61,734 bases of DNA from JAVVTR01 sp036653535. GTDB lineage: Bacteria; Bacteroidota; Bacteroidia; Bacteroidales; P3. The notes beneath the pieces were generated by a model. That model was not told the origin of the DNA and made no database searches. It worked only from the letters and a program-made list of their open reading frames with translations. Numbering within the stretch: position 1 is the first letter of the stretch; each line of letters starts with the position of its first letter. Shown piece by piece: positions 50,237 to 58,398 of this stretch. The stretch is from contig JAVVTR010000011.1 of assembly GCA_036653535.1 (NCBI GenBank), forward strand, positions 1 through 61,734, in the 5' to 3' direction. The translations under genes were made by a program, and so were the position numbers.

Positions 50237-50250
50237 TATTTTTGCCTCGT
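50237..50250 (+). promoter_or_regulatory. lepA: -7 box TATTTTTG abutting the lepA start (leaderless candidate)
   Basis: TATTTTTG at 50237-50244 fits TAnnTTTG and is separated from ATG 50251 by CCTCGT. Bacteroidetes transcripts usually begin six to eight bases after the box, so the message would start at or beside the ATG. The layout is nearly identical to that at 156-169. Confidence 0.5.
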
Positions 50251-52038
50251 ATGAAAAACATAAGAAATTTTTGCATTATAGCCCATATAGACCATGGTAA
50301 AAGCACCTTAGCCGATAGGTTATTGGAGTTTACCGGAACGGTACAGTCGCGAGATTTGCAGGCTCAGATTTTAGATAATATGGACTTGGAAAGAGAAAGA
50401 GGCATTACCATAAAAAGTCACGCCATTCAAATGAAGTATCATTATCAAGGCGAAGACTATATTTTGAACCTTATAGACACCCCGGGTCACGTGGACTTTT
50501 CCTATGAAGTGTCGCGTTCCATTGCTGCCTGTGAAGGCGCCTTGTTAATTGTAGATGCAACGCAAGGTATTCAGGCTCAAACTATATCCAATTTGTATTT
50601 AGCCATGGAGCACGACTTGGAAATTATTCCGGTTTTAAACAAAATGGATCTCGACAATGCCATGCCCGAAGAAGTGAAAGATCAAATTGTAGATTTAGTG
50701 GGATGTAAAAGAGAAGATATATTATCGGCTAGTGGAAAAACTGGCTTAGGCATAGAAGATCTTCTTTCCGCTATTATTACCCGTATTCCTTCTCCTAAAG
50801 GGGAGGTTTCGGCTCCTTTGCAAGCGTTAATTTTCGACTCTGTTTTTAATCCTTTTCGTGGAATTATTTCTTATTTTAGAGTGTTAAATGGAACCCTAAA
50901 AACAGGAGATCGTATCAAATTTTTTCATACCGATAAAGAATATGAAGCCGATGAAATAGGAATATTAGGATTTAAACCCATTCCTTGTAAAGAAATTTCG
51001 GCAGGCAATGTAGGCTATGTTATTTCCGGGATAAAAGCTTCCATAGAAGTGAAAGTAGGGGATACTATTACCCATGTGGATAGACCCTGTGCCAAATCTA
51101 TAGATGGTTTTGAAAACGTAAAGCCCATGGTTTTCGCCGGTGTTTATCCCATTTCTCCGGAAGATTACGAAGAATTACGTTCCTCCATAGAAAGACTTCA
51201 GTTAAATGATGCTTCCCTTACCTTTGAACCGGAATCTTCCGTAGCCTTGGGCTTCGGTTTCCGTTGTGGTTTTTTAGGCTTATTGCACATGGAAATTATT
51301 CAAGAACGTCTCGAAAGAGAGTTTAATATGGATGTAATTACTACAGTTCCTAATGTTTCTTATAAGGTGACCACCACCAAAGGAGAGGTGATAGAAATAC
51401 ATAATCCATCCGGTTTGCCGGCTCCCAACTATATTGATCATATTGATGAACCCTATATTCACGCACAAATTATAACTAAAGTCGATTACGTAGGTTCCAT
51501 TATGAAACTTTGTATCGACAAACGAGGAATTTTAAAAAATCAAGTTTATTTAACCACCGATCGCACGGAACTTAGTTTTGAATTACCTCTTTCTGAAATT
51601 GTATTTGATTTTTACGATAGACTTAAAAGTATTTCTAAAGGATACGCCTCTTTCGACTATTTTCAAAATGGATATAAAGAATCGAAATTAGTTAAATTAG
51701 AGATTTTACTCAATGGAGAAACGGTGGATGCGCTCTCTACTCTTATTTATGTCGATAATGCCTATTCCTTTGGGCGTCGTATGTGTGAAAAGTTGAAAGA
51801 CTTAATTCCTCGTCAACAGTTTGATATTGCCATACAAGCAGCGATAGGATCCAAAATTATATCACGAGAAACGGTAAAGGCTGTTCGTAAAGACGTAACA
51901 GCTAAATGTTATGGGGGGGATATTTCCCGTAAAAGAAAATTGTTAGAAAAGCAAAAAGAAGGAAAGAAGAGGATGCGACAAGTAGGCAATGTGGAAGTGC
52001 CACAATCTGCATTCTTAGCCGTATTGAAACTCGATTAA
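50251..52038 (+). CDS. lepA: Elongation factor 4 (LepA)
   Basis: A 595-residue translational GTPase that acts on stalled or initiating ribosomes. GTPase motifs are AHIDHGKSTLADRL, RERGITIKSH, DTPGHVDF and NKMD; EF-G-like domains II, III and V follow, then the LepA-specific C-terminal domain (QVGNVEVPQSAFLAVLKLD) with a basic RKRKLLEKQKEGKKRM stretch. TTG 50242 lies within the -7 box, so ATG 50251 is the start. It is followed by glgB after 7 bases, so the two share a transcript. Confidence 0.96.
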   Translation: MKNIRNFCIIAHIDHGKSTLADRLLEFTGTVQSRDLQAQILDNMDLERERGITIKSHAIQMKYHYQGEDYILNLIDTPGHVDFSYEVSRSIAACEGALLIVDATQGIQAQTISNLYLAMEHDLEIIPVLNKMDLDNAMPEEVKDQIVDLVGCKREDILSASGKTGLGIEDLLSAIITRIPSPKGEVSAPLQALIFDSVFNPFRGIISYFRVLNGTLKTGDRIKFFHTDKEYEADEIGILGFKPIPCKEISAGNVGYVISGIKASIEVKVGDTITHVDRPCAKSIDGFENVKPMVFAGVYPISPEDYEELRSSIERLQLNDASLTFEPESSVALGFGFRCGFLGLLHMEIIQERLEREFNMDVITTVPNVSYKVTTTKGEVIEIHNPSGLPAPNYIDHIDEPYIHAQIITKVDYVGSIMKLCIDKRGILKNQVYLTTDRTELSFELPLSEIVFDFYDRLKSISKGYASFDYFQNGYKESKLVKLEILLNGETVDALSTLIYVDNAYSFGRRMCEKLKDLIPRQQFDIAIQAAIGSKIISRETVKAVRKDVTAKCYGGDISRKRKLLEKQKEGKKRMRQVGNVEVPQSAFLAVLKLD

Positions 52039-52045
52039 TAAGGCT

Positions 52046-54133
52046 ATGAAAAACACTCTGCCTTTTATAGAAAATGATCCTTGGCTTTGGCCGGTGGCTT
52101 CCTGTATAGAAAACAGACACCTCCATTATGCTAATACTTTAGAATGGATACGTTCGGTTCATGGCAGTTTATATAATTTTTCTTCGGCCCATCTCTATTA
52201 CGGCTTACATTACGATAAAAAACAAAAAGTTTGGATTTTTAGAGATTATTTGCCCAATGCTAAAGATGTTTTTTTGACCGGTGATTTTAACGGTTGGGAT
52301 CTTAGTTCTCATCCTTTACATAGACTACAAGAAAAAGGAAAAGAAGGCGATTGGGAAATTGTTTTGAATTTGGACGAAGATATTCTGGCCTCCAATTTAC
52401 AGCATGGTACTCGTTATAAAATCTATGTACACGATGCCTTGGGCAATTGGAAAATGCGTATGCCCGCTTATACTTTTTACGCAATTCAAGATCCAAATAC
52501 CAAAGATTTTTCAGCAGTAGTATGGCAGCCAGCTCGGAAATTTGCATGGGGCAAAGACTTTGTATCCATGCTAGAGGATACTACACGTAAGCAAGAATTT
52601 GCAAAGAAATTCACCCCCTTAATTTACGAGGCGCATATCGGTATGGCACAAGAAACCGAATCGGTAGGTTCGTATAGAGAATTTGCGCAAAATATATTAC
52701 CACGTATCAAAGACTTAGGTTACAATACGGTACAACTAATGGGCATAGCCGAACATCCCTATTATGGTAGTTTTGGCTATCATGTGTCTAATTTTTATGC
52801 TCCTTCCTCCCGCTTTGGGACCCCCGATGATTTGCGCTTCCTAATTCGAAAGGCGCACCAAATGGGCCTTTTGGTAATAATGGATTTGGTTCACGCCCAT
52901 TTTGTAGAAAACACCAATGAGGGTTTATATGCTTTAGATGGAAGTCCTGATTTGTATAATTATCCGGAACCCAAAGGAACACATCCCTATTGGGGTTCTA
53001 AGATGTTTCATTTTGGACGGAACCAAGTAAGGCGTTTTTTATTATCGAATTTACGTTATTGGGTAGAAGAATTTCATTTGGATGGATTTCGTTTTGATGG
53101 TGTATCGGCTATGATTTATTTTCATCGTGGATATGTAGATGTTTTTGGAACTTATGAAAATTATTTTGGCAATCAAGTGGATGAAGATGCTTTAATTTAT
53201 TTGTCTTTAGCTAACGATTTAATACACGAGATAACGGGCAGCAAGCACTTATCTATAGCCGAAGAGGTAAGCGGAATGCCGGGGATGACGGTTCCTACTT
53301 TCGAAGGTGGAACCGGCTTCGATTATAGACTTTCTATGGGTATTCCCGATTTTTGGATTCGATGGATTAAGGAGCGTCAAGATGAAGATTGGGTAATGCG
53401 TGATTTATGGGAAGTGATGAACCATCGTATGAGCAACGTTCCTCAAATTACCTATTGCGAAAGTCACGACCAAGCTTTAGTAGGCGATCAAACTTTGGCT
53501 TTTCGTTTAATGGGTTCGGCCATGTACACGGCCATGGATATACATTCTCAAAATCCTATTATAGATAGAGGTTTGGCTTTACATAAGATGATCCGACTTT
53601 TTACCTTGAGCCTTGGAGGCGGTTATGGAGGGTATCTCAATTTTATGGGTAATGAATTTGGTCATCCCGAATGGATAGATTTTCCAAGAAAGGACAATCA
53701 ATGGTCTTATAAATATGCTCGTCGTCAATGGTCTTTATTAGATAATTCGCAATTAAAATATCAATACCTATATGCTTTCGATAAAGCCATGATAGATTTT
53801 GCTACCAAGTTAAATCTTAAAACCTTGGGCTTTGCAAGAGAAAGACAAATTCACGAAGAAAATAAAACCATTGTTTTCGATTTATGGAATGGTTTATACG
53901 TATTGGTTTTTAATTGGCACGTTAACCAAAGTGTACCGGATTACCATATTCCTGTGGCTAAAGCGGGGAAATACATTTCTGTATTAAATTCCGATGATAA
54001 GAAATTTGGTGGATTCGGAAGAGTGGATAATGGAGGAAAATATTTTACTTTTTCCAAAGAACCAAACGCTCCTTATTTAAGCATCTACAATATTAATCGT
54101 GCCGTGCAAGTTTTTCAATGGATAGAAGAATAA
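52046..54133 (+). CDS. glgB: 1,4-alpha-glucan branching enzyme
   Basis: A 695-residue GH13 enzyme making alpha-1,6 branches in glycogen. It has an N-terminal CBM48 module (about 60-170, DVFLTGDFNGWD), the catalytic barrel and a C-terminal beta domain. Motifs are DLVHAH, the nucleophile Asp351 in DGFRFDGV, the acid/base Glu406 in AEEVSGMPG, and ESHDQALVGD. The sequence is of the eukaryotic-like GH13_8 type (YEAHIGM, YGSFGYHVSNFYAPSSRFGTP). No other glycogen gene is in the window; the 7-base gap to lepA indicates cotranscription without a clear functional link. Confidence 0.94.
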   Translation: MKNTLPFIENDPWLWPVASCIENRHLHYANTLEWIRSVHGSLYNFSSAHLYYGLHYDKKQKVWIFRDYLPNAKDVFLTGDFNGWDLSSHPLHRLQEKGKEGDWEIVLNLDEDILASNLQHGTRYKIYVHDALGNWKMRMPAYTFYAIQDPNTKDFSAVVWQPARKFAWGKDFVSMLEDTTRKQEFAKKFTPLIYEAHIGMAQETESVGSYREFAQNILPRIKDLGYNTVQLMGIAEHPYYGSFGYHVSNFYAPSSRFGTPDDLRFLIRKAHQMGLLVIMDLVHAHFVENTNEGLYALDGSPDLYNYPEPKGTHPYWGSKMFHFGRNQVRRFLLSNLRYWVEEFHLDGFRFDGVSAMIYFHRGYVDVFGTYENYFGNQVDEDALIYLSLANDLIHEITGSKHLSIAEEVSGMPGMTVPTFEGGTGFDYRLSMGIPDFWIRWIKERQDEDWVMRDLWEVMNHRMSNVPQITYCESHDQALVGDQTLAFRLMGSAMYTAMDIHSQNPIIDRGLALHKMIRLFTLSLGGGYGGYLNFMGNEFGHPEWIDFPRKDNQWSYKYARRQWSLLDNSQLKYQYLYAFDKAMIDFATKLNLKTLGFARERQIHEENKTIVFDLWNGLYVLVFNWHVNQSVPDYHIPVAKAGKYISVLNSDDKKFGGFGRVDNGGKYFTFSKEPNAPYLSIYNINRAVQVFQWIEE

Positions 54134-54153
54134 GATCGCTTACAACCTTTCCA

Positions 54154-55986
54154 TTATATGTTTTTTTTGCAACGGCGAAATTCTTTCCAAGCTTTTGGAA
54201 CAAAGCCATAAATTACACTAAGAAGTAAGAAAATTAAGGCCGTTGGCAAGCAAATTCTACCTAAGATATCCCCATATTGAGCGTATATAGTTAGATGGTT
54301 GTTTGCTTTCATTTTATGGCTTATTACTGCAGGTTTTCCATATTCGGTAGCTTGAAAAACCTGTCCTTTTTGATTAATAAAACAAGAAATACCTGTATTG
54401 GCCGAGCGGGCAATATCTCTTCTGTTTTCTACTGCTCTGAGCCTGGCATAAGAAGCGTGCTGTTTATGACCGGAGGTGTTTTTCCACCAACCATCATTAG
54501 TAGATATAAAAAGTATTTCTGCCCCATCTTTTACCGTTTGAGAAACAAATTCTCCAAAAATAGATTCATAACAAATAATATCCGAGAAGCGAAAAGTTTC
54601 GGATTCGCTTGGCTTTGTTCCGCTTTCTGTAGAGGTAAAAACCACAGGATTTTCATCTATTCCCAAGGTTCCCACAATACCACCCAAATTTAAAGCTAAT
54701 TTTTCGAGTATTTTTATTTTATCTACAAAAGGCATAATTTCTACTCCCGGTGTAAGTTTGGATTTATGATGACGGGGAATATTGTCATTGTTGCTGCTGC
54801 TGGAATCTAAAACTAAGACCGTATTGTGAGCCCGATAAAAAGGAGAAGGAAGATTAAAGCCTCCTTGTGTTTTTCTTGCACCTTGGGCATTAGAATCGTT
54901 GCGACTGAGCCAGGAATAGGTAGAAATACCGGCTATAAGGTCTATTTTTGGATAGTTTTTTAAAAAGCTCCTAATGTTTTGTATGCTGGGGGAACTTCCC
55001 AAACGATCTTCCCAAACATATTCTTGAATCATACTTTCCGGAGTAACAACAAAACGAGTGGCAGGAGTTATTTTACATTCTGTTAAAAAAAGCATACGGT
55101 CAACGGCTTCCAAAGGACTAATATTATATTGTTCTTCGTAAGGATCTATATTGGGTTGAACCACCACCACCTCCACCTTTCGACCTTTTTCTTTGTAAGT
55201 GGCATAACGGGCCATGGAACCAAAAACGGGAATTAAAATAAAGGCGCAAACGATTAAGGCTTTTTTACGTGTAGTTTGCTTGGAACTTTTGTTTAGTACA
55301 GCCTTAATCCACGACAAAAAGGCAAAATTGCAAGCCAATATCCATAAACTTCCTCCTAAGGTACCAGTAAATTCATACCATTGAATCCATTGTGGTTGCG
55401 ACGAAAATACATTTCCCAAGGTGAGCCAGGGCCAAGAAATATCCCAATTATGATGAAAATACTCGAAGGCTATCCAGTAAACAAGTAAGATTAAACAACG
55501 TAAACCTTTTTTAAAAAAGCGGCGGCAGGTAAAATGATAGAGATAAAAAGTGATGGCCATGAAAAAAGCGTTAGCTACAAAAGCCAGGATGGCCGCTGGG
55601 GTGGAGTTCCATACCCAATAAGTAGTAAGAATATTCCATACCAAAAAAGATACAAAAGCATAGCCGAAAATGTAATATTTTTTCGGTTTTATTTTTTTTA
55701 TTTCGGTCGGTAATCCTGTGGCTTTTTTCGTGTTTTCTATTTCTGAGCAGCTATTGGTAGAGAATTGTAGATTTTCTTTCGTTGCTTGCTCTTTCCTTTT
55801 ATCGTTCTCTATTTGCTTGTTAAAAACATAATCTTCCACCCAAAGAAGAGGAATCCAGGCAATAAAAATTAGAGGTGTAAAACCTTGTGTAGGCCAAGAT
55901 GCAGCAAGCAACAGACCACTTAATATAGATAAGATCCAAAGTAGGTAGGGTTTCATTTCTTTTTGCATAATGCTAAAGTTTTGCAA
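54154..55986 (-). CDS. lnt: Apolipoprotein N-acyltransferase
   Basis: A 610-residue inner-membrane enzyme transferring the third acyl chain to lipoproteins. Several hydrophobic segments in the first 260 residues precede the carbon-nitrogen hydrolase domain with catalytic Glu317 (VTPESMIQEY), Lys408 (HHKSKLTPGVE) and Cys472 (IICYESIFGEF). A final membrane helix is at about 580-600. It is longer than E. coli Lnt (512) because of a charged loop of about 50 residues after the second segment (about 52-104) and insertions in the catalytic domain. ATG codons at 55986, 55968 and 55956 are all possible starts; the last (MKPYLLWILS) is attractive. It is divergent from the helicase gene. Confidence 0.93.
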   Translation of the reverse strand: MQNFSIMQKEMKPYLLWILSILSGLLLAASWPTQGFTPLIFIAWIPLLWVEDYVFNKQIENDKRKEQATKENLQFSTNSCSEIENTKKATGLPTEIKKIKPKKYYIFGYAFVSFLVWNILTTYWVWNSTPAAILAFVANAFFMAITFYLYHFTCRRFFKKGLRCLILLVYWIAFEYFHHNWDISWPWLTLGNVFSSQPQWIQWYEFTGTLGGSLWILACNFAFLSWIKAVLNKSSKQTTRKKALIVCAFILIPVFGSMARYATYKEKGRKVEVVVVQPNIDPYEEQYNISPLEAVDRMLFLTECKITPATRFVVTPESMIQEYVWEDRLGSSPSIQNIRSFLKNYPKIDLIAGISTYSWLSRNDSNAQGARKTQGGFNLPSPFYRAHNTVLVLDSSSSNNDNIPRHHKSKLTPGVEIMPFVDKIKILEKLALNLGGIVGTLGIDENPVVFTSTESGTKPSESETFRFSDIICYESIFGEFVSQTVKDGAEILFISTNDGWWKNTSGHKQHASYARLRAVENRRDIARSANTGISCFINQKGQVFQATEYGKPAVISHKMKANNHLTIYAQYGDILGRICLPTALIFLLLSVIYGFVPKAWKEFRRCKKNI

Positions 55987-56301
55987 GGGTTTTAAGCTTA
56001 TATGGAATTTTCTCAGTAAAGCTAAGGGGATAAATTTGCGTGCAAAGATACTTCAATTTCTAAAAATGACCTTTACTATTGGAATTTACATTGGAAAAAA
56101 GTAGAAGCTTTTTTGTTTTTTGTCAAGGATATTTATTAAGGGATACTTAGAAAATCCTATAGTTTTTAAATTTATTTCTCCTCTTTTCCCTTTAGCACAT
56201 TTGTGGAGGACTTTGTGAAAGAAGTGGTTGTCCGCATTCATTTTGTATATTTGTTGTCGCTACCGCTTTTTTAATGTACCTTTGCGCCTAATTTAATTTA
56301 C
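55987..56301. promoter_or_regulatory. 315-base divergent promoter region of lnt and the helicase gene
   Basis: Minus strand: TATCTTTG at 56050-56043, about 57 bases upstream of lnt. Plus strand: TACCTTTG at 56277-56284, 18 bases before the helicase ATG. Neither has a TTTG at the ideal -33 spacing. I see no gene or notable hairpin between them. Confidence 0.6.
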
Positions 56302-58218
56302 ATGAAAAATTTTGAGGAATTCGGCTTGAAACCCGAACTATTGGAGGCGATCAAAGAACTGGGATTTGAATCCCCTATGCCTGTGCAAGAAGAGGTATTG
56401 CCTATTTTATTGGAAAAGAACACCGATTTAATAGCTTTGGCACAGACAGGAACCGGTAAAACGGCAGCTTTTGGATTACCTATTTTGCAGAAATGCGACC
56501 CTTATACCAAAGGGGTAGAAACATTAATTTTAAGCCCAACTCGTGAACTTTGTGTTCAAATAGCAAAGGATATGGAGCATTATGCTAAGCATATTCCTGG
56601 CATGCGTATTTGTGCCGTATACGGAGGGGCAAGCATAGATCGGCAGTTAGTAGAAATTGCTAGAGGAGTAAAAGTGGTAGTGGCCACGCCGGGTCGTATG
56701 TTGGATATTATTCGTAGAGGAAAAATAACTTTTGAAAATTTGCATACCGTTGTTTTTGACGAAGCGGACGAAATGCTAAATATGGGTTTTAGAGATGAGT
56801 TGGATGGAATTTTAGAACAAACCCCCGAAAACAAAAACACATGGCTCTTTTCGGCTACCATGCCTAAAGAAATAAAGGCCATGACCAAACACTACATGAG
56901 CGATCCTGTAGAAATTACCATAGGAAAAAGAAACGAAGGAGCTGCGAATGTAACTCACTACTATTACATGGTTAATGCACGCGATCGTTATTTGGCTCTA
57001 AAACGAATTATAGATTTTTATCCTGAAATTTATTCTATTATTTTTTGCCGTACTCGTAGAGAAACACAAGAAGTAGCCGAACAATTAATTAAAGACGGAT
57101 ATAATGCCGATGCTTTGCATGGTGATCTTTCTCAGGCTCAGCGCGACAATGCCATGAGTAGGTTCCGCCTAAAAAACCTTCAGTTATTAGTAGCTACCGA
57201 TGTGGCTGCCCGTGGATTGGATGTAACTAACTTAACGCATGTACTCAACTATAATTTGCCCGATGATACGGAGCAATATACGCATAGGAGTGGGCGTACT
57301 GGAAGAGCTTCTTCCACTGGTATTTCTATTGCCATTGTTACCTCTCGCGAAAAAGGGAGAATAAAAGATATAGAAAAAACGCTGCATAAAACTTTTGAAT
57401 TAAAACAAATTCCACAAGGAGAAGAAATATGCGCTAAACAGGTTCTTTTTCAGGTAGACCGTATGTTGCAAGTAGATTTAGGCGAAAATGAAATTGAAAA
57501 TTATTTGCCTGGGATTTACGAAAAACTAAACGATTTAAGCAAAGAAGACCTGGTAAAAAGATTTGTTTCTTTAGAGTTTAATCGTTTTTTAGCTTATTAC
57601 AGAAATGCTCCGGCAGTGGAAGATCTTAGTGTGAGCCGTAAGGGCGATATAAGAGGCGATCGTCGTGAGGGAGAACGTTCTTCGAGAAGTTTGGATAGTC
57701 GTGGTACTAAAACCCCCGAAGGTTGGGTTCGACTTTTTGTAAACTTAGGTCACATGGATGGTCTTCGTCCGCAAAACCTAATAGGCTTGGTTAATGATTA
57801 TGTTCGGGATAAAGATTTAAAAATAGGGCGTATTGAAATTTGCAAGACCTGTTCTTTTATGGAAGTGGAAGATGGGGCTGAAAGCAAAGCTATTCAAGCT
57901 TTGAATGGTTCTATGTATGGCGATCGTAAGGTTTATGTAGAAACGGCAAAACCAGAAAGCGAATCCGATAGGGAAGGACGGGATTCTCGTTCTAATAGCA
58001 GACCCCGTAGGGACTCTCGTTCGGATAGGCCCGAAAGATCCGATAGATCTGAAAGATATGGCCGTTCGTCTAGATCCGACTCTTCCGATAGAGGTGGATA
58101 TAGAGGTTCCGATCGTCGCAGTTCCGGTTCCTCTTCTCGCACACAAAGGGCCTATTCTGCTTCTAAAGGCGATAGAAGAAGTGGAAGTAGTAAAAGAAGA
58201 TCCGACAGCGATCGATAA
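56302..58218 (+). CDS. DEAD-box RNA helicase with DbpA-type RNA-binding domain and SR-rich tail
   Basis: A 638-residue ATP-dependent RNA helicase. Motifs in order are F-x-x-F-G-L with the Q motif, AQTGTGKT, PTREL, TPGR, DEAD, SAT, and HRSGRTGR. A DbpA-like RNA-binding domain lies near 470-555 (GWVRLFVNLGHMDGL), followed by a Ser/Arg/Asp-rich tail of about 80 residues with RSDRPERSDRSERYG-type repeats. It probably acts in ribosome assembly or cold adaptation. After the stop the +1 frame continues with a tail-like sequence (SENRSKDFSEDRPRY, to 58279), suggesting an indel changed the C-terminus. Confidence 0.93.
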   Translation: MKNFEEFGLKPELLEAIKELGFESPMPVQEEVLPILLEKNTDLIALAQTGTGKTAAFGLPILQKCDPYTKGVETLILSPTRELCVQIAKDMEHYAKHIPGMRICAVYGGASIDRQLVEIARGVKVVVATPGRMLDIIRRGKITFENLHTVVFDEADEMLNMGFRDELDGILEQTPENKNTWLFSATMPKEIKAMTKHYMSDPVEITIGKRNEGAANVTHYYYMVNARDRYLALKRIIDFYPEIYSIIFCRTRRETQEVAEQLIKDGYNADALHGDLSQAQRDNAMSRFRLKNLQLLVATDVAARGLDVTNLTHVLNYNLPDDTEQYTHRSGRTGRASSTGISIAIVTSREKGRIKDIEKTLHKTFELKQIPQGEEICAKQVLFQVDRMLQVDLGENEIENYLPGIYEKLNDLSKEDLVKRFVSLEFNRFLAYYRNAPAVEDLSVSRKGDIRGDRREGERSSRSLDSRGTKTPEGWVRLFVNLGHMDGLRPQNLIGLVNDYVRDKDLKIGRIEICKTCSFMEVEDGAESKAIQALNGSMYGDRKVYVETAKPESESDREGRDSRSNSRPRRDSRSDRPERSDRSERYGRSSRSDSSDRGGYRGSDRRSSGSSSRTQRAYSASKGDRRSGSSKRRSDSDR

Positions 58219-58323
58219 AACATTAGAAAAATCAGAAAATAGAAGTAAGGATTTTTCGGAAGATAGACCCCGCTATTAAAGCGTAGATACTCGTTAGTAT
58301 TTAATCGTGGGTAGCGGTCTAAC

Positions 58324-58362
58324 ATTAGCTATTTTCTCCAAATTTTGGAGAAAATAGCTAAT
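58324..58362. repeat. Long palindrome between the helicase and nfn genes
   Basis: ATTAGCTATTTTCTCCA (58324-58340) is complementary to TGGAGAAAATAGCTAAT (58346-58362), 17 bp with a 5-base AATTT loop. No T run follows on the plus strand. It may be an operator, a processing site or a weak terminator; it lies 37 bases before the nfn start. Confidence 0.75.
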
Positions 58363-58398
58363 AGCGTTTAATACAAACAACATTAAAAATATAAAGAG

